Of a DNA stretch of 64,000 nt, positions 54,501 through 62,604 are shown piece by piece. This DNA comes from Winogradskyella ouciana. Its GTDB lineage: Bacteria > Bacteroidota > Bacteroidia > Flavobacteriales > Flavobacteriaceae. The DNA lies in NCBI RefSeq assembly GCF_009709615.1, contig NZ_WJYA01000005.1:1-64000 (forward strand). Direction: 5' to 3'. The translations under genes were made by a program, and so were the position numbers. The notes below the pieces were generated by a model. The model was not told the origin of the DNA. It made no database searches and was given only the letters and a program-made list of their open reading frames with translations. Position 1 is the stretch's first letter, and the number at the start of each line of letters is the position of its first letter.

Positions 54501-54729
54501 TAATCACTGGACCTTCACAAGCTGCCAATGAAGCGGCCGCCGTACTAAATCCAACATATTTTAAGAAATCACGACGCGAAGTTGATGAAGACTCTAAAGC
54601 CTCCTTATCGCCTAAAAACTCATCTGTTGGAATTTCTTCCACAAATTCATTTTGTTTTAGCGTCTCAACAATAGAGCTATTTTCATTTAGCTCTTCAACA
54701 CTTTTCCAGTATTTCTTGTTTGATGACAT
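51595..54729 (-). CDS. actB: Alternative Complex III subunit ActB (molybdopterin-like domain plus Fe-S)
   Basis: A 1044-residue fusion. SRRDFL (residues 51-56) is a Tat signal, and the following SLAAC offers a lipidated Cys71. Residues about 75-720 resemble a molybdopterin oxidoreductase that has lost its cofactor, as in other ActB proteins. The C-terminal third is a ferredoxin-like domain with four Cys clusters: CTGCGACVIACH, CQHCNHAPCETVCP, CVGTRYCANNCPY and CSMCIQK with CSAACGN. It carries electrons from quinol to heme c. An acidic, Thr-rich insert lies near 53050-53150. Confidence 0.95.
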   Translation of the reverse strand: MSSNKKYWKSVEELNENSSIVETLKQNEFVEEIPTDEFLGDKEALESSSTSRRDFLKYVGFSTAAASLAACEGPVIKSIPYVVQPTEIIPGVANYYATTIANGFDFASVLVKTREGRPIKIENNTDAATNGIANARVHASVLGLYDNLRVKSPMKGDAKISWDTFMSETTSKLNGLSDGKQIVFLTATMPSPSTHKLIADFSAKYGNVKHVAYDAVSESATLDAYEAKYGTRGMANYNFSKAKTIVSIGADFLGDWQGGGFESGYAKNRIPDHGKMSRHIQFESNMSLSGANADKRIPLTPSEQKLALAKLYSYVTGVALPGSLPEGLDSAVKAAAKELIAAGSNGVVVSGIQDVNAQTTVLEINEELGSKAFDPDTTIKTRQGSDKAVMQLVADMKAGRVGALIMNGVNPMYSLPSTIDFKAGLDKVDLSIAFSMKQDETASNCDYIAATPHNLESWGDFELKSGHYSMMQPTIRPLFDTKQFQEVLLAWNGNDSTYRDFIKSYWTSNILGGSSFNKAVQDGVFVTSASSDLVEAETAETTTEDAEVAEEATVLTGGTAARALANSAKSNGMELSFYTKVGMGDGQQANNPWLQEFPDPITRTTWDNYLTISQADADRLELKNWNVANGGLNGSYANVTVNGVTLENVPVIVQPGQAKGSVGLSFGYGRKAGLKEEMQTGVNAYKLYQDFNKVQDVTISKAAGEHEFACVQLHNTLMGRGDIIKETSLEIFNTYGPEDHYHGWNKTPVVSLNHEEVKVTNPDVDLWESFDRSVGHHFNLSIDLNACTGCGACVIACHSENNVPVVGKTEMRRSRDMHWLRIDRYYSSEDSFESDNEKKENISGLGSSLSEFGEMESPAANPQVAFQPVMCQHCNHAPCETVCPVAATSHGRQGQNHMAYNRCVGTRYCANNCPYKVRRFNWFLYSKNEEFDYYMNDDLGRMVLNPDVVVRSRGVMEKCSMCIQKTQKTILDAKREGRPVKDGEFQTACSAACGNGAIVFGDINNKDSKVAELKDDKRAYHLLEHVGTKPNVVYQTKVRNTAKA

Positions 54730-54739
54730 AGTGTTAATT

Positions 54740-54810
54740 TATGATTTTTGATTTACGATTTACGATTTTTCTTGTGTTAACATTCGCAATTCGTCAATCG
54801 TAATTCTTTA
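54740..54810. repeat. Imperfect inverted repeat in the actA-actB gap
   Basis: The arm near 54751-54770 (ATTTACGATTTACGA) matches the reverse complement of 54785-54805 at about 16 of 20 positions. It fills most of the 86-nt gap and may form an RNA hairpin between the two cistrons. Confidence 0.4.
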
Positions 54811-54815
54811 ATTTT

Positions 54816-56147
54816 TTAATAGTGGCACTTACCACATTCTAATCCACCCATTTGTGCCGCAGTCAGTTGATCGACACCATACTTTTTAGACAATTCTTCA
54901 TGAATTTTAGTATAGTAGCCGTTATCCTGTACTTTAACATTGGTTTCTCTATGACAATTGATACACCAACCCATCGTTAATGGTGCATGTTGGTACATTA
55001 TCTCCATTTCCTCAACAGGGCCATGACACGTCTGGCACTCAATACCTGCCACCGAAACATGTTGCGAGTGATTGAAATATGCAAAGTCTGGCAAATTGTG
55101 AATTCTAATCCATTTTACAGGTTTAGAATCCCCTGTGTAAGCTGTTCCGTCCCATCCTACCGCATCATAAAGTCTTTGGATCTCAGCGTTGTAATCTACA
55201 CCATACTCTCTTCCTTCCGCTAGAGTTTCTGGTGCCACTTCTGAAATAGACTTGTGACAGTTCATACAAATATTCAATGATGGGATTCCTGAATGCTTAC
55301 TTACTCTCGCTGAGGAATGACAATATTTACAATCTATAGCGTTGTCACCAGCGTGAATCCTATGTGAATAGTGAATTGGCTGAACTGGCTCATAACCTTG
55401 ATCTATACCTACCTGCATAAAATAACCATATACAAAATATCCACTCGCCAATAAAAGGAAAATAACTGTAACCAACACCAAGAATTGGTTTTGAACAAAA
55501 GCTTTCCAAAGTGGCAAGCCTTTTTCCTTAGTTGCTACCTCAATACCTTTAGCATCTGCGAAACGGTTTAATGTACGCTTAACCAAAACTAACGCTATAG
55601 CCAATAAACCAAATAATATAGCTAGAGCACCTAAGATTAAATTATTCGATGCTCCCCTATCATCAGGAGGTGTTTCACCACCGCCGCCATTCAATACAAC
55701 AGGTTCTGGTTTTGGTTGTGCTGTATAAGCTAAAATATCAGTAATGTCTTGGTCACTCAATTGCGGGAACGCTGTCATCGCCGTATTATTCCATTCAGCG
55801 AATATCTTAGTCGCATACGGATCACCAGATTTAATCATGGCAGCACTGTTACGTATCCATGCATTTATCCATTCTCTATCCAAGCCTTGTTCTTCTGCCA
55901 ATCTAGCTTCTACGTTTCTTAACGCAGGACCAGTCATTGGTTTGTCTAGTTTATGACAAGATGCACAGTTAGCATTAAAGAGTGATTTTCCATTCGCTGG
56001 ATCACCTTCTTGAGCTGTTAATGAGGTTGAAAACGTGAGTAATAAAATAAAACCTAAATGAAGAATCTTAGAGGTTAAATTACGGTAGATCACCTGTTTC
56101 ATATTATGAGTTGAATTATCTTCTAAACTTTGGTACGATTTTTTCAT
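54816..56147 (-). CDS. actA: Alternative Complex III multiheme cytochrome ActA
   Basis: A 443-residue protein. After a signal segment (HLGFILLLTFSTSLTAQ), residues about 45-140 form a monoheme cytochrome c (CASCHK), then a membrane helix (about 165-190), a second helix (about 215-240), and a five-heme region with CKYCHS, CMNCHK, CQTCHG, CINCHR and CGKCHY. That gives six CxxCH sites. ActA accepts electrons within the complex. The start could be 56147 or the inner ATG at 56102; the first follows the promoter box better. It is first gene of the act-cta operon. Confidence 0.95.
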   Translation of the reverse strand: MKKSYQSLEDNSTHNMKQVIYRNLTSKILHLGFILLLTFSTSLTAQEGDPANGKSLFNANCASCHKLDKPMTGPALRNVEARLAEEQGLDREWINAWIRNSAAMIKSGDPYATKIFAEWNNTAMTAFPQLSDQDITDILAYTAQPKPEPVVLNGGGGETPPDDRGASNNLILGALAILFGLLAIALVLVKRTLNRFADAKGIEVATKEKGLPLWKAFVQNQFLVLVTVIFLLLASGYFVYGYFMQVGIDQGYEPVQPIHYSHRIHAGDNAIDCKYCHSSARVSKHSGIPSLNICMNCHKSISEVAPETLAEGREYGVDYNAEIQRLYDAVGWDGTAYTGDSKPVKWIRIHNLPDFAYFNHSQHVSVAGIECQTCHGPVEEMEIMYQHAPLTMGWCINCHRETNVKVQDNGYYTKIHEELSKKYGVDQLTAAQMGGLECGKCHY

Positions 56148-56182
56148 TTAAATGCGAAAAAACATGTTTGTAAAAACTCATG

Positions 56183-56190
56183 CAAAAGTA
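56183..56190 (-). promoter_or_regulatory. -7 element of the act-cta respiratory operon
   Basis: The minus strand reads TACTTTTG, 35 nt before the actA ATG at 56147. No TTG at standard spacing. The divergent SPOR gene begins at 56312. Confidence 0.45.
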
Positions 56191-56286
56191 AGATATAAAG
56201 TCGATTTTAGAAATCTTAGAGAAGTGTTAATATCTAATTTATACCAATTCTAAATAAGATTTTTTAAGCATTTGCGTTGAATAATA

Positions 56287-56294
56287 TACCTTTG
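56287..56294 (+). promoter_or_regulatory. -7 element of the SPOR-domain gene
   Basis: TACCTTTG fits the consensus and lies 17 nt before the ATG. Confidence 0.4.
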
Positions 56295-56311
56295 TATTTA
56301 AATAAAAAACC

Positions 56312-56695
56312 ATGGCAATAAAAACCAAATATTTTAGCGTAGTAATTTTACTTGCAATGTTCTCATTTACAATGAGTGCCCAACAAGGCGAGGTCAATGT
56401 GGATCAGGATAGTGATATTGACAAGCTATTGGAGTATAAAAAAGATATAAAGACAACTAAGGTATATAGAATACAGGTTTATCAAAGTGTGGATCCTGAT
56501 AAAGCGCAACGCGAAAAAAGTAATTTCTCTAATGCTTATGGAGAATGGCCTGCTGAAGTCGTTTGGAACACACCAAACTATAAAGTATGGGTTGGTAATT
56601 TTGCTACAAGATTGGAGGCCGATAGAGCTTTGGTGAAAATCAAGAAAAAGTATATGAATGCAATTATCTTTCAGCCAAAGTTGGATAAAAAGTAG
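56312..56695 (+). CDS. SPOR-domain protein
   Basis: A 127-residue secreted protein: signal peptide (MAIKTKYFSVVILLAMFSFTMSAQ) and a C-terminal SPOR fold (about 48-122), with VYRIQVYQSVDPDKAQREKSNF and YKVWVGNFATRLEADRALVKIKKKY. SPOR domains bind peptidoglycan stripped of stem peptides, usually at division sites. It is divergent from actA and convergent with infB, with a bidirectional terminator between them. Confidence 0.88.
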   Translation: MAIKTKYFSVVILLAMFSFTMSAQQGEVNVDQDSDIDKLLEYKKDIKTTKVYRIQVYQSVDPDKAQREKSNFSNAYGEWPAEVVWNTPNYKVWVGNFATRLEADRALVKIKKKYMNAIIFQPKLDKK

Positions 56696-56714
56696 CTTCC
56701 TAAATAGAAATAAT

Positions 56715-56750
56715 AAAACAAAAAAGCCGACTATAAGTCGGCTTTTTTTA
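56715..56750. terminator. Bidirectional terminator between the SPOR gene and infB
   Basis: A 13-bp perfect stem (56720-56732 with 56736-56748) around an ATA loop, with T-rich flanks on both strands, serves both convergent genes. Confidence 0.88.
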
Positions 56751-56766
56751 TGTTTAAAAGTTTTTA

Positions 56767-59448
56767 TTATTTCAACTTCTTTTTAACCTCAACTTCTTGG
56801 AATGCCTCAATAACATCTCCTTCTTGAATGTCGTTATAACCTTTTAGTTGCATACCACAGTCGTAACCTTTAGATACTTCCTTAACATCATCCTTAAATC
56901 GCTTTAAAGATGTAAGCTCACCTGTGTGGATTACAACACCATCTCTAATTAAACGGATTCCAGAATTTCTAAAGATTTTTCCGCTTAGAACCATACATCC
57001 TGCAATAGTACCAACCTTAGAAATTTTGAATGTCTCTCTAATTTCGGCAGTACCTGTAACTTCCTCTTTAACTTCTGGAGATAACATACCTTCCATAGCG
57101 TCTTTAAGGTCGTTGATAGCTGCATAGATAATAGAATACGTTCTGATATCAATTTCTTCCTTATCGGCTATTGATCTTGCATTTCCTACAGGACGCACAT
57201 TAAATCCGACTATAATAGCATCAGAAGCTGTTGCTAATAATACATCACTTTCTGTAATGGCGCCAACACCTTTATGTATAATATTTACCTGTATCTCTTC
57301 GGTAGATAATTTTTGGAACGAATCTGTTAACGCTTCAACAGAACCATCTACGTCACCTTTAAGAATGATGTTCAATTCTTGGAAATCACCAAGCGCAATA
57401 CGTCTTCCGATTTCGTCTAATGTAATATGACGTTGCGTTCTTACCGATTGCTCACGTTGTAATTGTGTTCGTTTAGCAGCAATTTGTTTCGCTTCACGTT
57501 CATCTTCAAATACATTGAATTTATCACCTGCTTGTGGCGCACCATCCAATCCTAAGATTGATACTGGTGTAGATGGCCCAGCCTCCTCTACATCATTTCC
57601 GCGTTCATCGTGCATGGCTTTTACTTTACCACTATTTTTTCCGGCTAAAACATAGTCACCAACTTTTAAAGTACCTGCCTGTACCAAAATGGTAGAAACA
57701 TAACCTCTACCTTTATCTAAGTAAGCTTCCACAACTGTACCTTGAGCAGGTTTATTAGGATTGGCTTTTAATTCTAATAATTCAGCTTCAAGAAGTACTT
57801 TTTCTAGTAACTCCTTAACACCTGTACCAAATTTGGCAGATATATCATGAGACTGGATTTTTCCTCCCCAATCTTCCACCAATAAATTCATGCTTGCTAA
57901 GCCTTCTTTTACTTTTTCAGGATTAGCATCTGGCTTATCTATTTTATTAATTGCGAATACAATGGGAACTCCAGCCGCTTGAGCGTGTGAAATTGCCTCT
58001 TTGGTTTGTGGCATTATGGCATCATCTGCCGCCACCACAATAATAGCAATATCTGTAACTTGAGCACCACGAGCACGCATTGCCGTAAAGGCTTCGTGAC
58101 CTGGTGTATCCAAGAATGCTATTTTTTGTCCGCTATCTAGCTGAACACCATAAGCACCTATATGCTGTGTAATTCCACCAGATTCGCCTGCAATTACATT
58201 TTCTTCACGTATATAATCCAATAACGATGTTTTACCATGATCTACGTGACCCATTACCGTTACGATTGGAGCACGAGGCTCTAAATCTTTTGGATCGTCT
58301 TCAGTAGTTTCTATGGACTCTTCTATATCGGCAGTTACAAACTCAACATCATAACCAAATTCCTCGGCTACAATAGATAATGTTTCTGCGTCCAATCTTT
58401 GGTTCATAGTCACCATCATACCAAGCGACATACATGCTGAAATGACTTCAGTAACACCAACATTCATCATTGTGGCAACTTCACTTACGGTAACAAATTC
58501 AGTTACTTTAAGCGTTTTACTTTCTGCTGCTGCAATTTCTTGATCGATCTCAGTCTGCTGACGGTGTTGATCTCTCTTTTCTCTACGGTATTTTGCTCCT
58601 TTTCCTTTACTGGATTTTCCTTGAAGTTTTTCAAGCGTTTCTCTTACTTGCTTTTGTACTTCTTCTTCACTTGGCTCTTCCTTAACCACTTTTGGTCGAG
58701 AACCTCTTCCTTTTCCACCTCTTCTGTTATCAAAATTTGGTCTTCCACCACCATCATTTCCTCCTTTACTGATTCTACGTCTCTTACGCTTATTACCGTC
58801 TTTAGATGCAGCAGGCTTTTCTTCTTTCTTCTTTTTTGGTTTGTTAAACTGAGAAAGGTCTATTTTTTTTCCGGTAGATGTTGGTCCGGAAAGTTTTTTG
58901 TATTGTGTCTTTAGCGTTTCTTCTGCAGGTTCACCAGATTCATCTTCATTTTCTAGCTTTTCTTTCTTGGTTTTAACCTTCTTTTCTTCCTTTTTAGGCT
59001 CCTTAGTTTCTTTCTTAGGTTTTTCTTTTATAGCAGCAGGCTTTTCCTTTGGCTTTTTTTCTTCTTCCTTCTTCTCTTCTTTTGCCTTCGCCTCAGGTTT
59101 TTTCTCTAAATCAATTTTACCGATTTGCTTTGGTCCACTTAAATCGGCCTTAGCTTTTACTACAGTTTCCTTTGCGGCTTCTTCCTTTTCTTTTTCTTCA
59201 ATTTCGCGTTCACGTTGTTCGCGAAGCTTCTCCTTTTCCTTGAGTTTAGCTTCACTAACTTCTTGGGCTTTTTCACGCTTTGTTGCATCTGTCTGAAATT
59301 CATCAGAAAGCGTGTCATAAACCTCTTGCGAAATTTTTGTATTAGGACTTTTCTCAATCTCGATACCTTTGGATTCTAAAAAATCCACAGCACGATCTAA
59401 TGAGATGTTCAGTTCCCTTAATACTTTATTAATTCTAATTTGAGCCAT
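56767..59448 (-). CDS. infB: Translation initiation factor IF-2
   Basis: An 893-residue GTPase. It has a long Lys/Glu-rich N-terminal region (about 50-290) and the G motifs [14 protein letters not shown] (about 399), [15 protein letters not shown] and [13 protein letters not shown], followed by domains II to IV ([31 protein letters not shown]). It positions initiator tRNA on the 30S subunit. It is the third gene of rimP-nusA-infB, with the order and spacing usual for bacteria. Confidence 0.97.
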   Translation of the reverse strand: MAQIRINKVLRELNISLDRAVDFLESKGIEIEKSPNTKISQEVYDTLSDEFQTDATKREKAQEVSEAKLKEKEKLREQREREIEEKEKEEAAKETVVKAKADLSGPKQIGKIDLEKKPEAKAKEEKKEEEKKPKEKPAAIKEKPKKETKEPKKEEKKVKTKKEKLENEDESGEPAEETLKTQYKKLSGPTSTGKKIDLSQFNKPKKKKEEKPAASKDGNKRKRRRISKGGNDGGGRPNFDNRRGGKGRGSRPKVVKEEPSEEEVQKQVRETLEKLQGKSSKGKGAKYRREKRDQHRQQTEIDQEIAAAESKTLKVTEFVTVSEVATMMNVGVTEVISACMSLGMMVTMNQRLDAETLSIVAEEFGYDVEFVTADIEESIETTEDDPKDLEPRAPIVTVMGHVDHGKTSLLDYIREENVIAGESGGITQHIGAYGVQLDSGQKIAFLDTPGHEAFTAMRARGAQVTDIAIIVVAADDAIMPQTKEAISHAQAAGVPIVFAINKIDKPDANPEKVKEGLASMNLLVEDWGGKIQSHDISAKFGTGVKELLEKVLLEAELLELKANPNKPAQGTVVEAYLDKGRGYVSTILVQAGTLKVGDYVLAGKNSGKVKAMHDERGNDVEEAGPSTPVSILGLDGAPQAGDKFNVFEDEREAKQIAAKRTQLQREQSVRTQRHITLDEIGRRIALGDFQELNIILKGDVDGSVEALTDSFQKLSTEEIQVNIIHKGVGAITESDVLLATASDAIIVGFNVRPVGNARSIADKEEIDIRTYSIIYAAINDLKDAMEGMLSPEVKEEVTGTAEIRETFKISKVGTIAGCMVLSGKIFRNSGIRLIRDGVVIHTGELTSLKRFKDDVKEVSKGYDCGMQLKGYNDIQEGDVIEAFQEVEVKKKLK

Positions 59449-59517
59449 AAATTGCTGTAATATACTTAAATCTGTTTTATATCAATCTAACTTCCTTGTT
59501 TTAAAGTTAAACTGCTA

Positions 59518-60750
59518 TTAGTCTTCAAATTCTTCTTTAAGAATTCTAATGACATCTAATATTGTTTCTTCTTCTAAATCAGTACGTTTCACTAAATCAA
59601 CAACGTCTTGCTCTAGAATACTTTTTGCGGTGTCTAAACCAGCTTTGCTGAACTCACTGATAATCCATCCTTCGATTTCATCCGAGAATTCTTTTAATTC
59701 TACATCTTCTTCTGCACCTTCTCTAAATACGTCAATTTCGTAACCTGTTAATTGACCTGCCAAACGAATGTTATGACCACCTCTACCAATGGCTTTAGAA
59801 ACTTCTTCTGGTTTCAATAACACCTCAGCACGCATGTTTTCTTCGTCTAATTTCAAAGACGTTACACGTGCAGGACTCAATGCTCTCGTTACAAACAACT
59901 GAATGTTATTGGTATAGTTGATAACATCAATGTTTTCATTACCCAATTCGCGAACGATACCATGAATACGAGATCCTTTCATACCAACACAAGCTCCAAC
60001 AGGATCGATTCTATCATCATAAGAATCTACCGCTACTTTCGCCTTTTCACCAGGAATACGTACTACTTTTTTAACAGTGATTAAACCGTCAAATACTTCT
60101 GGGATTTCCTGCTCAAATAACTTTTCTAAGAACAATGGAGATGTTCTAGACATTATAATTGCTGGTTTGCTTCCTTTTAATTCAACACTCTCAATGATTC
60201 CTCTTACATTTTCTCCTTTTCTAAAGAAATCTGAAGGTATTTGTCTATCCTTTGGAAGAATGATTTCATTACCATCATCATCTAAAAGGATGATAGCTCT
60301 GTGACGAATGTGATGCACTTCAGCCGTATAAATCTCTCCTTCTAATTCCTTAAAGTGCTTATATATGTTTGTATTATCGTGCTCGTGAATCTTAGAAATA
60401 AGATTTTGTCTTAATGCTAAAATTGAACGTCTACCTAAATCAATAAGTTTCACTTCTTCAGCCACATCTTCACCAACTTCAAAATCTGGTTCAATTTTCT
60501 GTGCTTCGGATAATTCAATTTCTTGGTTTGGCTCTTCAACCTCGCCATCTGCCACAACAATACGATTTCTCCATATTTCTAAATCCCCTTTATCTGGATT
60601 TATAATAATGTCAAAATTATCATCATCACCATACTTCTTCTTCAATGCATTACGCAACACATCCTCTAGAATCGCCATCAGCGTAACTCTGTCTATTAAC
60701 TTATCATCCTTAAACTCTGAAAATGATTCAATTAATGCTACATTCTCCAT
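59518..60750 (-). CDS. nusA: Transcription termination/antitermination protein NusA
   Basis: A 410-residue protein: N-terminal RNA polymerase-binding domain (MENVALIESFSEFKDDKL...), an S1 domain (about 130-200, GEIYTAEVHHIRHRAIILL), and two KH domains (GACVGMKGSRIHGIVREL and KAIGRGGHNIRLAGQLTG). It lacks the C-terminal acidic repeats of E. coli NusA, as is normal outside gamma-proteobacteria. It affects pausing, intrinsic termination and antitermination, and may act on the hairpin in its own operon leader. It lies 12 nt after rimP. Confidence 0.97.
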   Translation of the reverse strand: MENVALIESFSEFKDDKLIDRVTLMAILEDVLRNALKKKYGDDDNFDIIINPDKGDLEIWRNRIVVADGEVEEPNQEIELSEAQKIEPDFEVGEDVAEEVKLIDLGRRSILALRQNLISKIHEHDNTNIYKHFKELEGEIYTAEVHHIRHRAIILLDDDGNEIILPKDRQIPSDFFRKGENVRGIIESVELKGSKPAIIMSRTSPLFLEKLFEQEIPEVFDGLITVKKVVRIPGEKAKVAVDSYDDRIDPVGACVGMKGSRIHGIVRELGNENIDVINYTNNIQLFVTRALSPARVTSLKLDEENMRAEVLLKPEEVSKAIGRGGHNIRLAGQLTGYEIDVFREGAEEDVELKEFSDEIEGWIISEFSKAGLDTAKSILEQDVVDLVKRTDLEEETILDVIRILKEEFED

Positions 60751-60762
60751 AATTGATATGAA

Positions 60763-61227
60763 TTAAAATTTTATTTTAACTTTTGCTTCTTTAATATCGC
60801 TAAAGGCAACATTAGCTTCTTTTGTTACAGTTACCTTTCCTTTACCTACAGGCTTTGGTTGTCTAGTTTTCCACTTTAAAACCACGCCTTTGTCGTCAGC
60901 TTCGGTCAACTGACCTTCTATATTTTCACCATCATTGGTCTTAACTTCTAAGTTACGCCCAATATGCTTTTTATACTGTCTCGGCAAAACCAAAGGTGTC
61001 GCTGCACCAGATGATAAAACCTCTAAAGAGAAATCGTGCTCGTCTCTATCTAAATTATGCTCTATGGCACGGCTAATGAACATACAATCCTCAACCAGCA
61101 CTCCTTTATCTCCATCTATTACAATTTTAATCGCATTGTCAGTAGACACATTAAAATCTATTAAGAACAGATCCTGTCTTTCCTTTAAGGCATTTTGCAA
61201 TAAGTCTTCAACTGTACTCTTAAACAT
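60763..61227 (-). CDS. rimP: Ribosome maturation factor RimP
   Basis: A 154-residue protein with the RimP alpha-beta start (LLQNALKERQDLFLIDFNVSTDNAIKIVIDGDKGV), SRAIEHNLDRDEHDFSLEVLSSGAATPL and the C-terminal SH3-like half (GEN...GQLTEADDKGVVLKWKTR). It assists 30S maturation. It is the first gene of the operon and is preceded by a full-consensus promoter and a hairpin with a poly-T tail in the leader. Confidence 0.95.
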   Translation of the reverse strand: MFKSTVEDLLQNALKERQDLFLIDFNVSTDNAIKIVIDGDKGVLVEDCMFISRAIEHNLDRDEHDFSLEVLSSGAATPLVLPRQYKKHIGRNLEVKTNDGENIEGQLTEADDKGVVLKWKTRQPKPVGKGKVTVTKEANVAFSDIKEAKVKIKF

Positions 61228-61237
61228 TTTTAAATAT

Positions 61238-61263
61238 AAAAAGAGAGGACTTTTCGTCCTCTC
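61238..61263 (-). terminator. Terminator-like hairpin in the rimP-nusA-infB leader
   Basis: On the minus strand GAGAGGAC (61263-61256) pairs with GTCCTCTC (61250-61243) around a GAAAA loop, followed by TTTTT (61242-61238). It lies between the rimP promoter and the rimP ATG, about 10 nt before the ATG. No plus-strand gene ends here, so it is a candidate attenuator. Confidence 0.6.
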
Positions 61264-61290
61264 GCGTATTTATTTCCGTAAATAACGATG

Positions 61291-61321
61291 CAAATATACA
61301 ATATTTATATTGATTTTTCAA
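61291..61321 (-). promoter_or_regulatory. Full-consensus promoter of rimP-nusA-infB
   Basis: On the minus strand TTG (61321-61319), 20-nt spacer, TATATTTG (61298-61291). The leader to the rimP ATG is about 55 nt. Confidence 0.75.
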
Positions 61322-61339
61322 AGCATCGCTAAGTGGAAT

Positions 61340-61347
61340 TATTTTTG
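61340..61347 (+). promoter_or_regulatory. -7 element of the universal stress protein gene
   Basis: TATTTTTG fits the box and lies 34 nt before the ATG at 61382. No correctly spaced TTG. Confidence 0.4.
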
Positions 61348-61381
61348 TAAATTTAAGATACCAACATAAACCAAAAACATA

Positions 61382-62206
61382 ATGAACAGAATACTAGTCC
61401 CTACCGATTTTTCTGAGCAAGCTGAAAACGCATTAAAAGTTGCAGCAATGCTAGCCCGAAGATACAATGCTGACATTTACCTATTGCACATGATGGAAAT
61501 ACCCATGCAGCATATAGATCCTGGTGCTGTTAGAAGCGATATTCCAGAGGCCCTATTCTTTATGAAATTAGCCCACAAACAATTTGAAGAATTAATGGAA
61601 AGTGATTTTTTGGAGGGTATTACAGTTCATGAAACCGTTAAAGCAGATATTTCTTTTAATGAAATTAAAGAAGCCTGTAAAGAGTTTGATATAGACTTAA
61701 TTGTTATGGGTTCTCACGGAGCGTCTGGGCTTAAGGAAATGTTTATTGGTTCTAATGCCGAGAAAGTGGTGCGTTCTTCTGATGTGCCAGTACTTGTGAT
61801 TAAAAACCACCATGCGAGTTTTAGCATCCGAAATTTTGTGTTTGCATCTGATTTTAAAAACGATAACAAAAAAACCTACGAGCAGGCCGTTAAGTTTGCA
61901 GAATTGTTTGGAGCTAAAATCCATTTACTTTTAGTAAATACCGCCAATAATTTTATTACAACATACGAGTCTAGAACAAGAATCAATGATTTTATCTCAG
62001 GTCAAACTTTTGAAAATTACACCATTAACGTACATAACGATACCAGTGTTGAGCAGGGCATTTTGAATTTCTCTGCAGAAATTGATGCAGATCTTATTGG
62101 CATCAGTACACATGGACGCCAAGGTATAGCGCACTTCTTTAACAGTAGTATAAGCGAGGATTTAGTTAACCATGCCAAGCGACCGGTTATTACTTTTAAG
62201 ATATAG
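61382..62206 (+). CDS. Universal stress protein, tandem UspA domains
   Basis: A 274-residue protein with two UspA folds. The first has ILVPTDFSEQAENALKVA and an intact ATP loop GSHGASGLKEMFIGSNAEKVV (about 113-133). The second (about 145-274) has ISTHGRQGIAHFFNSSISEDLV, a more degenerate loop. Such proteins bind ATP and support stress tolerance; the direct target is unknown. It diverges from rimP and has its own terminator. Confidence 0.92.
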   Translation: MNRILVPTDFSEQAENALKVAAMLARRYNADIYLLHMMEIPMQHIDPGAVRSDIPEALFFMKLAHKQFEELMESDFLEGITVHETVKADISFNEIKEACKEFDIDLIVMGSHGASGLKEMFIGSNAEKVVRSSDVPVLVIKNHHASFSIRNFVFASDFKNDNKKTYEQAVKFAELFGAKIHLLLVNTANNFITTYESRTRINDFISGQTFENYTINVHNDTSVEQGILNFSAEIDADLIGISTHGRQGIAHFFNSSISEDLVNHAKRPVITFKI

Positions 62207-62238
62207 TCCTCTAAATAAATTCCCTTAAACAAAAAACC

Positions 62239-62265
62239 CTAACCGTTTGCGGTTAGGATTTTTAT
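62239..62265 (+). terminator. Terminator after the universal stress protein gene
   Basis: CCTAACCG (62239-62246) pairs with CGGTTAGG (62251-62258) around a TTTG loop and is followed by a T-rich run. It begins 32 nt after the stop codon. Confidence 0.85.
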
Positions 62266-62268
62266 TTG

Positions 62269-62285
62269 TTGGCCTACTAGGGCTT
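62269..62285. repeat. 17-bp copy of the tRNA-Gln 3' end
   Basis: GTTGGCCTACTAGGGCT is identical to 62378-62394, the acceptor and T-arm 3' strand of tRNA-Gln, in the same orientation 109 bp away. It could be the remnant of a second tRNA gene or an attachment-site-like duplication. Confidence 0.7.
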
Positions 62286-62286
62286 A

Positions 62287-62311
62287 CTTCGACTGCGCTC
62301 AGCACAGGCTT
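62287..62311 (-). repeat. Diverged relative of the dispersed hairpin element
   Basis: Shares the core TTCGACTG(C)GCTCAG with copies A and B (minus-strand core TGAGCGCAGTCGAAG), but its flanks do not form the same stem. It lies directly beside the tRNA fragment. Confidence 0.5.
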
Positions 62312-62336
62312 CTCGCCCCATTATAATTTCCTGTTA

Positions 62337-62370
62337 AGAAAAAATCCCAAACAAATTAATGTTCGGGATT
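62337..62370 (-). terminator. Terminator of tRNA-Gln
   Basis: On the minus strand AATCCCGAAC (62370-62361) pairs with GTTTGGGATT (62352-62343), with one G-T pair, followed by a run of T. It starts 8 nt after the tRNA 3' end. Confidence 0.8.
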
Positions 62371-62378
62371 AAATATCG

Positions 62379-62451
62379 TTGGCCTACTAGGGCTCGAACC
62401 TAGACTCTTCTGGACCAAAACCAGACGTGTTGCCAGTTACACCATAGGCCA
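62379..62451 (-). tRNA. tRNA-Gln (anticodon TTG)
   Basis: The minus strand folds as a cloverleaf: acceptor TGGCCTA with TAGGCCA, anticodon stem TCTGG/CCAGA around loop TTTTGGT (anticodon TTG), and T-arm CTAGG-TTCGAGC-CCTAG. Discriminator base is A; CCA is not encoded. 73 nt. A full-consensus promoter and a terminator flank it. Confidence 0.96.
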
Positions 62452-62470
62452 ATCGCTTAAATTGAGGGTG

Positions 62471-62500
62471 CAAATTTAAAACAAAGTTTGTCTTGGGCAA
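62471..62500 (-). promoter_or_regulatory. Full-consensus promoter of tRNA-Gln
   Basis: On the minus strand TTG (62500-62498), 19-nt spacer, TAAATTTG (62478-62471), ending 19 nt before the tRNA 5' end. Confidence 0.8.
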
Positions 62501-62604
62501 AAAAAAAGAAGAAAAATAATTGAAATTACTTAACGTTAACTTAAAAACGTAGGCATTACTATAATAATTAGTAAATTCGCCAGCATCAATAAGCAAGGTT
62601 TTCA

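Noticed and set aside
58540..59296. Two long plus-strand open frames opposite infB
   Set aside because: They are Ser/Phe-rich shadows of the Lys/Glu-rich IF-2 N-terminal region; the coding signal is on the minus strand.
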